Assembly (NCBI RefSeq): GCF_000002235.5
Contig: NW_022145596.1
Span: 879,852-943,851 of the forward strand
Origin: Strongylocentrotus purpuratus
Taxonomy: Eukaryota; Echinodermata; Echinoidea; Camarodonta; Strongylocentrotidae
Direction of reading: 5' to 3'
DNA: 64,000 nt
This document shows, in pieces, positions 1 to 9,666 of this stretch. How positions within the stretch are numbered: the stretch's first letter is position 1; every line of letters begins with the position of its first letter. The notes below the pieces were generated by a model. That model was not told where the DNA came from. It saw only the letters and a list, made by a program, of their open reading frames with translations, and did no database searches. Made by a program: the position numbers and the translations under genes.

Positions 1-1625
1 CATATTTTTAAAATTGATTTATGCACGCTGAACTACTTTAAGTTTCACTTAATTATTACCTTAATTTAATTCCATTCATCTCGCACTCCTTTGAGTTTAA
101 TGCAAAACAGAAACAAGGAAGACAGATATGGACTATAATATACTCTAGTTTATCAGGATGATTATCAGCTTGAGATTATTGGATGTTTGCCAAGTGTTAG
201 GTTAATAATTATCACTAGAATATATCACCAGACACATTCTAACAATCATGGTATCCAACAGAATGTAGATTCTCTTATTTGTAGTTTTTAGTTTTGCTCA
301 TCACTTTAAACAAATTTTTAAACATTACAGCTTATGGCTTTCTTCTGATATTTCTATATACCGTGGTACTTATTAGTGAGTTGATAATTGAAAGCCTGAC
401 TATGCATTTATTAAAAAGTGTTTTTGTTTTGTTTTGATGAGTTGTTATAATAGAGTTCTGACCTATTGTGTACCCTTCAGGGGTCTCTTGCCACATAACA
501 GAAACAAACTCTTCAGAATCAGAAGTAGTCTCTTTTTGACAGCACCCACATGTGTCCCAGGCACCCACCATTCAAAATCATGAGAAACCTTGATTGAAGG
601 CAAACACGGTCATATGTTCTTACATACAAATATTGTCCAAATAATCATCAGGTTGGTTGTTTAGTATCAGCACTGGGGGGTGTTTCATAAAGCTGTTCCT
701 AAAGTTAAATTATGCATGACTTTACGAACGACTTGTATATGAAAAGCCAAATGGGATACTCAATCATTATTCATTATTATTTATTAAGTTGAACTGTGCA
801 GATGTAGATTAACATTCTTATTATAACAACCATTTTGAATGCAAAATATATTTTTTGCCATAATTTAATTGAGGTTATTGAAAATATCAGAAAAAACTTT
901 GGGCATCCTATCTGGCACTTCATATACAAGTCATTTGTAAAGTCATGCGTTTACGAACACTTTAGGAAACGCCCCCCCCCCCCCCCCCCCCCAGTTCAGT
1001 ATCTAGTGTCAGTACTCAAACTGACCACAGAAAGCTTTGATTGCCTTGGTGATTAATATCACCTGATTGCTGGGATTGAAAGTCATGTGACCCCCTGATA
1101 GCTAGACATATTCATTACTATTATTTGGTATATTCATTACATGTATGTGTACATATATCTGAGATTAAACTGTGCCAGATCATACATGGATATATGTGTG
1201 GAGTCAATAGACTGTGTACAATTTGTTGAGAATGATATAAAAACATGGCCTACATCTGGCAATATGCTAGTTGTTTATGTATTGTGCAACCATCAGTCAT
1301 GCATGTTTGTGAATTGTTTCTACATTATTGAAATAGTCTTTTAATTTTTTTTTTCCAGTAGCATTGCAAGACTTTTACACTTAATACATGGCAGAAGCCA
1401 GCTGTTGTCACTGCATGATTTACAAGGATATCATGTTTACTTAGAGCTAATTTTTCAAACATTAGTACTGTTTCCTTTTTGTGTTTATTTGTCATCCATG
1501 CCATTATGAAAATGATCATTTGCCTACATCTGTGCAGCCTCATGTGATCAATCCTTTATTGATGCCATTTCTATTGTGATGTATTCCCAATGATGTTATT
1601 CTTTTGCCTCCTGTTTAATTGCCAG
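1..1625. other. VSP intron or upstream sequence; no exon seen
   Basis: The S4 exon at 1626 needs an upstream donor, so this stretch is intronic at least near its right end. I looked for S1, S2 and S3 helices of a voltage sensor and found none. It contains the fold-back element at 674-992; otherwise it is AT-rich, unique-looking DNA. Confidence 0.6.
674..992. mobile_element. fold-back MITE with about 70-bp inverted ends
   Basis: The left end (GGGGTGTTTCATAAAGCTG, then GCATGACTTTACGAACGACT) recurs inverted at the right end (AAAGTCATGCGTTTACGAAC, AGGAAACGCCCC). Arms are about 70-95 bp with moderate divergence. The right end runs into a 21-bp C homopolymer (972-992) opposite a short G run at the left end. 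No transposase is present, so it is non-autonomous. No confident target duplication was found, and the superfamily is unknown. Confidence 0.75.
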
Positions 1626-2288
1626 GATTATCATGGTGTGTCGTGTACTAAGAGTAGTGATGTTTGGCAGACTCATCAGTGAAAGGAGACATGTAACCAA
1701 GGCCTCCAGGAAATTGGTGAGTTTACAATCTAACTTCTTTTCATCATTGTATGGAGCAATGATCACAACATACAGCAATTAGTAAAGTTTGGTCTAATCA
1801 TGTCAGTGATATATCTTACACATGAATAATTCTTATTCAAATGATGAAGATGATGATGATTAACTCCAATAGGAGGGAGAAGAGGACATTGTGCTGTACT
1901 TTGCACTGAAAGTAATGTATACTATTAATAACTGTGGTTGTTATAAGTAATGTGACTATCTTTGTCACCAATTTGAAATTTAAATCAGCAAAGATGTCTT
2001 TATATTCAATAAATCACCCCATGTTTTCAGATTGTACTCTCTCCCTTTTCCTATAATTCTTTTCAGTGCATTACAATGAAATTTTGTTTCACTCTCCTTG
2101 AACTAAGATTTGCCTAATTGATTCCTACTTATAGTATTTCAATTTGTTCTCGTAAACTCTCACACATAAATTCCAATAAAAAGCCATCTCTTTAGCTTTA
2201 TGGTTCTTTGTTTTTATTTGTCAGGTCTCTGAAAATAAGAGAAGATATCTACAAGATGGCTTTGATCTTGACCTGACCTATGTCACTG
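1626..2288 (+). CDS. VSP exons 1-2 of those visible: S4 end and sensor-phosphatase linker
   Basis: Exon 1626-1716 follows an acceptor (ttgccag) and begins within a codon. It reads [16 protein letters not shown] and then [13 protein letters not shown], an arginine-bearing S4 end running into a basic linker. Exon 2225-2288 reads VSENKRRY followed by [12 protein letters not shown]. In the VSP family this basic linker binds phosphoinositides and couples the sensor to the enzyme. The exon break falls between the basic stretch and SENKRRY. Confidence 0.88.
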
Positions 2289-3898
2289 GTAAGTCAAGAC
2301 TTTTTAAAAACTAAGAATTGTTTTATTGGTTTGGTAGTCTGTCTGACTGGTGGTTACCATATAGTGATATGTGTTGCGTACATATTGCTACTAAAGAGGA
2401 CTAACTACTGGGCTCTTCATTACTGTAGGGCTTTTCTTCTCTTAGGCAGAGAACCATTCTTTCACTTCATTATATTGGCTCACATGTTTTTACAATGAAG
2501 ACTAAAAACTGTAATAAAGATGAAAAATAACAACATCGTACTCAGTGCTATTGTTGTCTTGTATGGCTTAGCTAGAGCAATCTATATTTAAGGCTTAGTG
2601 TTCCTTGTGCTTGAACCATGCTCTTTTTGTGTGTGTGGATAGAGTTTTGTAGTACAGTCAAACCTGATTTAGAGACCACCTGTATAGAAAGACCACCTGT
2701 CTCCAGAGCCCACATTTTTTGTTTCCCTTGAAAATGTTTCTCATTGAAACATGAGCTGAAGGAATAGGTACATAAATACCACCTGCCTGTAAAGACCACT
2801 TTTCTTGTCTCCGTCCCTTGGGTGGTTTTTATAGACAGAATTCACTGTAATATTATTTAATTTCTGTCATCTTTCAGATCGAATTATTGCATCATCCTTC
2901 CCCTCATCTGGCAAGCAGTCAATCTACAGGAACCCAATCTCTGAAGTCTCTCGCTTTCTCAACACCAAGCATCCAGACCATTATAAAGTCATCAATCTTT
3001 GTAGTAAGTTATTCGTTTTATCATATTAAGCTGTCATAAGTTCATCAATCTTTTCATCAAAGCTATTGATTTTGTCAACACAAGCACTGAACTATTTATA
3101 GTCGTCAGTCTTTGTAGTAACTTATTCATTTTATTTTACACAAACACTGAGTAACATAATGTAATCAATATTTTTAGTAAGGTAATCATGATTGTTATAG
3201 AACTTTTATAAAGTCATCAATCTTTGTAGTAAGCTGAGTTTTGTTTTAAAAAACATATATGCTTTGATTGTCATAAATAATCAGTCTGTGTTGGCTAAAC
3301 ATATTGAGCCATAATTTAGAGAATAATATCTTTGTTTTAGTAATTATTTTTAAGTCAAGCTTGTTTTGGGGATAGATTGAAGTCATAACGTATCAATTTA
3401 ATTCAATTCTTTATACAACCAGCATAAAACAATTTACAATGACAATATACAATATAATACTTAGGACCCTTAGAAGCAGAAATCTGCTGAGTATAAACAT
3501 AACATGATTCCAATGCCATCCTTCATTGGTTGAAGAAATACAATACACATCGTTCATACTTGCATATTTGTCATCTTTTTAGCTGAGGTATCTTAATCCT
3601 TACTTTCATTGCTGCTTATCACGGTGTTTTGTGCAAGTAAATCAGTTTATTCAATAATTCAAGATCAGCCGAAATAGTACTTAAACATCACATTTATATC
3701 TAAAGAATATATTTTTGATTTGTGTTTATTTTAAAGGTGAGAGACATTATGATGAGTCTTATTTCAACCATCAAGTCATCAGAGTCCAAACTGATGATCA
3801 TAATGTACCCAAGCTAGAGTGAGTTGATATATTGTATTGTTAACATATGTACATGTAGTAAAGGCTTGAAGAGAGTGGGAGATGGGAAAAGGGAGGAA

Positions 3899-3940
<42 letters not shown>

Positions 3941-6900
3941 GAGAGAGGGGGAAGAGTGAGGAAGGCAGAGAGAGAAAGAGAGGGAGAGAGGGGAAGAGGG
4001 AGAGAAAGAGAGAAAGAGTGGGAGAGGGGAAGAGGGAGGAAGGGAGAGAAAGAGAGAGTGGGAGAGCTAGGAAAGAGGGAGGAAGGGAGAGAGAGTGGGA
4101 GAGGGGAAGAGGGAGGAAGGGAGTGAGAGAGAGAGAGTGGGGGAGGGGAAGAGGAGGAAGAAAGAGAGAGAGAGGGAGAGAGAAAACAAGAGAGAGAGAG
4201 AGAGAGAGTGAGAGAGAGTGAGAGTAAATAAGTCCTGCAATATCCCACCGCTGCCACCCTGCTGATTAGTAGAGAACAATCCAACACAAACAAATAATAA
4301 TAATCACTCTACCCCCTCCATTACCCAAGAGGGTTGTTCACCTTGATTATATAAACAGTAATAGTACAATTATATCCTTATAAACATGGTTTGTATTTAT
4401 TGAAAATGTGTGTATCTCAATTTTCTCCTTGTTTCTTCTATCACAGAGAGTTGCTAAAATTCAGTAAGATTGCTAAAGAGTGGATGGAAGCAGATCCTAA
4501 AAATGTCATGTTTATTCACTGTAAAGGAGGGAAAGGTAAGAGAAATTATGTCTTCTCAGTCAGGATGGAATCTTAGGGTTCTATTCCTGGTCTTCATTTT
4601 GATCAAATAATGAAACAGAAAGTGAGATTAAAAGTAAGAAAGGAGAATATTGACATACAAAACTACATCATAGATCATATATACATGCATTGACTTGCTA
4701 GAATGTGTTGTTGATGATATAGCTTTTTACTATTGTCATTCATCCCCACACATCAAATCTGAGGCTTTTGTCAAATGATCTCCAAGAGACTCTGAAAGGT
4801 ATTCTATAACAAGTAACTATGAAGCATGAAGTGGAGGATAGAACAAAAAGTGTGATTGCCTTTAGTGAAAGTGAGTTATGAAATATCAAAAAGTTCACAT
4901 TCATAAGTCTGTTTATTCAAGCAGTGATGTTTAGGATACACCTTGGTATATTAAACCAGTTTTTACACATACATTTTAATTGTAGGTCGAACAGGGACAG
5001 CAGTATGTACTTGGTTACTAGAGAGTGAAGCCTTTCAAACAGCAAAGGTATGATTGATATTCAAGTGAGTAAGGTTGGGATACTATATACCGGTATCTTT
5101 GTTTAAGTTTCAGGTTCCTCATGTCCAAAATAAAACAATTTGTATTACATTTCCAAACAATACTTGAAGAAGAAAAAATTGTGTCAGCAATTCATAATGA
5201 AGAGCATGTAGAGAGAACTTTGAACTCACTTTTTTTAAGAGGCATTATATGACCATTTTATCATACATCATAACACTGTCAAGCTGAGGGGAAAAGGTTA
5301 AAAGAGTGATTTCTTGCAATTACTTATAGATATGTTCACCCTCCCAAAGGTATCCTAACTCTCACTTCTAATTTTGATGTTTGAATTGATCATTGTTAAA
5401 CCTATCACAGGAACCAATGATAATGTGTATTGTAACCAGTTCGTTGATTTGCCTATATCTTCCTCCCCTTGTGTTTCCTCCAGGAATGTCTAGATTTCTT
5501 TGGAAGCAGAAGAACTGATTTAGATGAAGGAGATAAATTCCAAGGAGTTCAAACACCAAGCCAGGTATGTAACACTACCTTGAGTTGACTCTGGTTTCTT
5601 TAACAAGGTTCTATAAGATCAATTTTGTTTTCTAGTATTTTTGTTTTATTGTCTTGTTTAACCAGTCAAAGAGTTCCTCCTCTGTCCGTTTTGGTACCAC
5701 AGATGTACATGTAAATGGCAATCATTGATATCCTTTAGACTTTGCAATATTAGGTATCTAGCTTCCACGTTGTTACATTGACACCCACTTTGACACCCAC
5801 TTCGTAATGCCTATTTTCTTTCCTCAGAGTCGCTATGTACATTACTTTGAGCAAGTGAAATTCAAGTACGGAGGACAGATTCCTGAACCCAAGGATCTCA
5901 TCATAGAGAATATCAGGATTAGAAATCTAGCAGGTAAGACCGCATTGGAATTATAATCATTCATACTGAAAGGGTTTTCCAATTAATTCCCAGACTCGAC
6001 CATCTCATAACCCATACCACATTTCTCATCCCAAGAAAAGAACAGCTCTAAAAAAAAGGACAGAAAGTGCCATGATACAGAATATGTGTGGTGTGAAAAT
6101 GTCCGATAGAAAGAACGCAAGTGAGCTCAAGGAAAGGTTATGTGTGAAAGAAACTGTGATGGAAGTGGTAAAGAGAAGTGGATTGAGATGGATGGGTCAT
6201 GAGTTGAGAAGGGAAGATAGTGAACCTGTGAAAAGGATGTGAGATTAGGAAGTAGATGTCATATAAGAGAAAGAGGAAGACCAAAGATTACACGGAAAGA
6301 TACTGGGAAGAAAGAAAGCAGCAAGGTTGGTCTAAATGAGGAGGATGCTCGAGACAAGAAGAAGTAGACGGCACGATAATTAGTAACTCGTCGTCAGATG
6401 GAAAATGCTGACTTTAAAAATGATGATGATGATGATGCCTAACGTATTCAGTAATTGATACTAAAAAAAATTGGATTTAAATTTGTCAAGTATTGTCTAA
6501 ACTTCTTTGGGAATGAAGCGCCTTGAGCATTTAATTAAAATGGACAATGGCGCTATATAAATCTCATGTATTATTATTATTATTAATGCTAATTCTAGTT
6601 GGTGAAATAATTCTTGTTCTCTTGGCGACAGAAATTAATTCTTCTTTTGGAATGTGTTGCATCTGGATATGTTTCATTCTCTTTTGTTACTATCATTCAT
6701 CCATTTCATCATTTTATATCATGAAAGTTTGTCTTTTGTTGATGGTATACTTTAAGTACCTACTAAATTATAACAAAGTTTTAAGATGTGAACTGAGAGT
6801 TTAATTATTGTCTTTATACTAAACCGATGCTAATTTTCTCAACAGGTTTAGGGAAAGGAGATGGCAGAGATCTGTATTTTGAAATCATCTGTAGCAACAA

Positions 6901-8799
6901 AAAGGTCTTTGACTGTAGATTTGAGAATGGGCTAAACTGTCAGGTTAGTTTATCACATCCAATCAGATATATCAAAATTGTTTGTTAAGCCTATACATGG
7001 ATAGAAACGTACTCGTGAGACGGTCTCCTTTGCAAATGATGTGAATTTTATGTTTTATATAACGTATAACAGAATAACAAGCCTTTTAATTGAAGTGATA
7101 GCTATGCAAAGTCAAAATAATTGATATTTTGTTGGAAAGTAACAATGACTCTAACAACAAGTACTTCTTTATTGTAAGGAGCATTTAAAGAATGAGAGGC
7201 AAGTAAATCATCTCCTCTATGAATAAACTGTAATACTTGGCGAGAGAAATGGTATGTTTCAAGGAGTGAATCCTGAGAGAGCTAGTCTACTAGATGAAAG
7301 GCCTTATTAGGGGCATACTGTTCAGGTAGGGTTTTGTTCCTCGAATCTCATTATAATTATAATAATTCTGAGTTCTTGTATAGCGCTCATATCTGTCAAA
7401 CTTGACACTCCTTTTTATTACCCTGGCTTTAGCATGGCTGCCAGTACATGGCTCTAGCATTTCAAGGAATTATTTCCTGCCAGGTACCCATTTACCTCAC
7501 CTGGGTCGAGTGTGGATTGATATCTTGCCTATAAGGATATTAGTGCAGCAGTAAACCATATGATCCACAGTGTGGCGACATATCCACTAGACCATGACAC
7601 CTCCATTGTATGTGATCCATCAATTACTGTATATAATGTCTGCATATTTGAATATCAATTTTAACTTGACAAACATTTACCTGGTACTTAATTTTGATCG
7701 ATAAATTGACAAGCTTTTAAATTTGCTTTTTTTATAGTGTGGCAAGTACAGTGATTCTAGAATATTAGTACAGTAGCATATCTGATATTATTTATTCTCT
7801 TTTTACTATATTTTTTTCTCTTCTTCAGAGTATATATGATCATGCTTCAGACAGTCTATCAGCTCGTATCCCGCACTGTCCGGTGCTTCATGGAGATGTC
7901 AAAATTAGATTTAAATCATCAAGTAGGGTGAGGAGTACTCCTACAATCGACCAGTCTTTCGCATAATACTCATTCACCAAACTGAAACTCTCATTTTCTT
8001 TCTATGACACTTTTGTGTTAAAGCACTTATTTCTAAATTAATTCATTCAGATTATGACTTGGAGCATGTATATAGTGCATTTTACAAATTTATCTATCTC
8101 AGCATCTTTGAAGGTTTTGCAGTCTTAAAAAACTGCTTTCGCATCTTATCTTTGAGAGATTATAATGAATGAATCTGAACTTACTTTATCGTGTCATCAC
8201 CATGTGCATGTGGGCTATAATAAGAATGTCCAAAAAAGGTTTTCTTACCAACATTTTAATGAATATTCCCAATGTATATAATGTCAAGTGTGCGAATAAA
8301 CATGTATCAAAGTCTAACTATTATCTTGTATTTTTCAATTCCTACAGAAAGTACCAGAGGACTATGATAACTGTGCTTTCTTCTTCTGGTTCCATACAGC
8401 ATTCATAACAGATAATAGGTAGGAATCATCCTTGAGATGTGAGTTATTATGTTTTCCTCTTGTTTGGTTTGGGGTAGGGTGCAAAAGGCTGCATTTCCTT
8501 CCTGCAGGCATCATTTCTCTCAAGTCTAAAATAGTATAAAACTTATTATATTACAGTTTGGGATCTAAATATCTGTATTTTGATGGGAACCTTGGTGATA
8601 ATCATTTATTGTTGAGCCTTAAATTTACTTAGATGTAGAGAGGATCTAAATTTCAACGGTTTCATTGTTTTTTTCCAGGTTGTTTCTTCCACGAGATGAG
8701 CTTGATAACCCACACAAGAGCAAAGCAAAGAAGATATACAGCGAATCATTTAACGTAGAGGTTCAGTTCAGCGAAATAAAGACAGAATCCATCTGCTAG
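1626..8799 (+). CDS. voltage-sensing phosphatase (VSP/TPTE family), 5'-partial, 12 exons
   Basis: Membrane phosphoinositide phosphatase in which an S1-S4 voltage sensor drives a PTEN-like phosphatase and a C2 domain. Exons: 1626-1716, 2225-2288, 2878-3003, 3737-3818, 4447-4535, 4986-5047, 5484-5564, 5828-5933, 6846-6943, 7829-7927, 8348-8418, 8679-8799 (stop TAG). Every junction is AG/GT and the reading phase is kept throughout, giving about 362 residues. Visible in order: end of S4 and linker ([19 protein letters not shown]), PTEN-like DDHNVP loop, catalytic P-loop HCKGGKGRTG, TI-like loop FQGVQTPSQ, and a C2 domain ending [13 protein letters not shown]. The GGKG P-loop and the SENKRRY linker favour VSP/TPTE over PTEN. 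The active-site Cys and Arg are present, so activity is expected by family knowledge. S1-S3 exons were not found in positions 1-1625 and probably lie to the left of the window. Confidence 0.93.
2655..2847. mobile_element. Tc1/mariner-like MITE with TA target duplication
   Basis: The element starts CAGTCAAACCTGATTTAGAG and ends TTATAGACAGAATTCACTG. It is flanked on each side by TA (2653-2654 and 2848-2849). Its inner parts carry repeated GACCACCTG words. It is short, with no coding capacity. It lies 30 bp upstream of the VSP exon starting at 2878, within the branch-point and acceptor zone. Confidence 0.7.
2878..5933 (+). CDS. VSP phosphatase domain exons
   Basis: Six exons (2878-3003, 3737-3818, 4447-4535, 4986-5047, 5484-5564, 5828-5933) encode the PTEN-like phosphatase. 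The active-site loop HCKGGKGRTG is split by the 4536-4985 intron after the codon start for its third Gly. DDHNVP corresponds to the acidic loop, and [14 protein letters not shown] to the TI loop. The invariant Cys and Arg are present, unlike catalytically dead TPTE copies. The intron after exon 2878-3003 carries repeated copies of that exon's end (see findings). Confidence 0.93.
2960..3235 (+). repeat. degenerate tandem copies of a VSP exon end plus its splice donor
   Basis: The last part of exon 2878-3003 with its donor (ATCAATCTTTGTAGTAAG, about 2990-3007) reappears exactly in the intron near 3213-3230 and in weaker form near 3040, 3100 and 3165. Upstream words such as CAACAC-AAGCA also recur near 3077. 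This indicates local tandem duplication starting inside coding sequence. Confidence 0.75.
3397..3525 (-). mobile_element. LINE 3'-end fragment
   Basis: Begins with AATTTAATTCAATTC and then a TTTATACAACC-type sequence. The same arrangement occurs at 35325-35460, where it is attached to reverse-transcriptase remnants on the - strand. Interpreted as a 5'-truncated LINE inserted in reverse, with its simple-repeat tail on the left. Confidence 0.5.
3868..4226 (+). repeat. GA-rich microsatellite in VSP intron
   Basis: An almost pure purine tract on the + strand made of GA, GGGA and GGAAG units. It is open in several frames only because of its low complexity. It lies between the exons ending at 3818 and starting at 4447. 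Confidence 0.9.
6050..6440 (+). mobile_element. decayed LINE reverse-transcriptase C-terminus in VSP intron
   Basis: The conceptual + strand product reads [19 protein letters not shown], then [14 protein letters not shown], then RGRPK followed by GLNEEDARD. This is the typical end of a non-LTR retrotransposon polyprotein. It contains in-frame stops and ends in a GAT-repeat tail at about 6417-6438. It is 5'-truncated and non-functional, and sits in the intron 5934-6845. Confidence 0.82.
6500..6590 (+). mobile_element. short retroelement tail with TATAGCGC/ATT signature
   Basis: GCGCCTTGAGCA, then TGGCGCTATATAAAT, then an ATT repeat. Related tails (inverted or direct) occur near 32425-32492, 52109-52150 and 52676-52745. 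Interpreted as the 3' end of a common LINE or SINE family; internal parts are not recognised. Confidence 0.5.
6846..8799 (+). CDS. VSP C2 domain exons and C-terminus
   Basis: Exons 6846-6943, 7829-7927, 8348-8418 and 8679-8799 encode the C2 domain, including [14 protein letters not shown] and [15 protein letters not shown]. These match the conserved end of TPTE/VSP C2 domains. The protein ends SEIKTESIC followed by TAG at 8797-8799, a tail of normal length for the family. Confidence 0.92.
7346..7605 (+). repeat. SINE-like interspersed repeat, copy 1
   Basis: Shares with 17438-17720 the words GTTCTTGTATAGCGCTCAT, TTTCAAGGAATTA, TCCTGCCAGGTACCCATTTA and CACCTGGGT-GAG. About 250 bp, in a VSP intron. 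No protein and no clear tRNA promoter boxes, so the class is unassigned. Confidence 0.7.
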
Positions 8800-8915
8800 A
8801 TCTGCTATGAACTCTGTTGTCCCTTTACTCTATCGTTTGCATCTTCACATTGAACATTGCTCTGTTCAGGTTCTATTTCATTGTTGTGTGATCTGCTACG
8901 AGCTGCTTGCTTTAA

Positions 8916-9100
8916 AGACCGTCAATACTACTGGGCCAGAAGGGATTAGACCACACAGCGAGGTCACTGACAGGTGGCTATCTCATTAACTCAGCTCTCA
9001 ACTAACATAAGAAAAAGAGGATCATGGGGGACCAACAGGCACCGATTGGGGAAGTTTTCTATATAGAGGGAGCAGGTAGCTACAAGTAGGACAGTGGGGC
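8916..9100. mobile_element. TTAA-flanked MITE, copy A
   Basis: Flanked by TTAA at 8912-8915 and 9101-9104. The interior matches copy B (48637-48817, opposite orientation) over nearly its whole length, including GGGATTAGACC, TGACAGGTGG and GGGACCAACAGGCACCGATT. TTAA targets and short AGCYC-like ends suggest a piggyBac- or Kolobok-type non-autonomous element. It begins 117 bp after the VSP stop codon, probably in the 3' UTR. Confidence 0.8.
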
Positions 9101-9337
9101 TTAATAGCTGGGACAGCAAAGCCAGGAGCTGGAGGATATTTTGCCCCTTCTAGTCACATTTGCTCAACTTGATTGAGTTTGATCAACTCAATCTGTTACA
9201 GAGTATGTCAAGTTTATGTCGTATTAGACATTCTATGTATAACATGAACACTATTTCTTAGAGTAAAATGGAATAATTTGCAAATCTCAGATGCTGTAAA
9301 AAGTTAAGATTAAAGGCTATATTGAGTGCTGGCTTGT

Positions 9338-9460
9338 TTATTATTATTATTATTATTTATTCGGCCATAAAAATCAGAAATTCACAGTATATATACAAAG
9401 TAAACATGATAAATACAATTATCTTAGAAATAATAGAGAAAGAGAAATAAATGAGAAGCA
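9338..9460 (-). mobile_element. LINE 3'-end fragment
   Basis: An ATT repeat followed by TATTCGGCCATAAAAATCAG and an AT-rich stretch, the reversed-tail layout also seen at 35325. Identification rests on layout only. Confidence 0.4.
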
Positions 9461-9520
9461 AGAAGAAGAGGGAAAAATGGTCACCTATGGGCCAGGGTTT
9501 GCAAAAGTGAAATCTTCACT

Positions 9521-9666
9521 CACTATGAACATGACAGACAATGAAAGTCACATGCATATTCACCTGTTCTACACATTTTTACATAATAGCAGTGAAGGGA
9601 TGTTCCTTTGTCTACCTGAGGATCTGTATATTTTGTCCGCTTTCATTGTCTGTCATGTTCATAGTG
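9521..9666. mobile_element. CACTA-type MITE, copy A (single form)
   Basis: Starts CACTATGAACATGACAGACA and ends with its inverse (TGTCTGTCATGTTCATAGTG), terminal repeats of about 27 bp. Flanked by a 3-bp direct repeat ACT (9518-9520, 9667-9669). CACTA...TAGTG ends plus a 3-bp duplication are the hallmark of the CACTA (En/Spm) superfamily. No transposase. The interior is shared with one arm of the element at 50763-50987. Confidence 0.85.

Noticed and set aside
3814-4293. Open frames of Ser/Leu-rich or Arg/Glu-rich protein over GA tracts, on both strands
   Set aside because: Low-complexity translation of a purine microsatellite; lies in a VSP intron. The same reason applies to the frames over 41616-42086, 43046-43586, 44160-44425 and 53519-53857.
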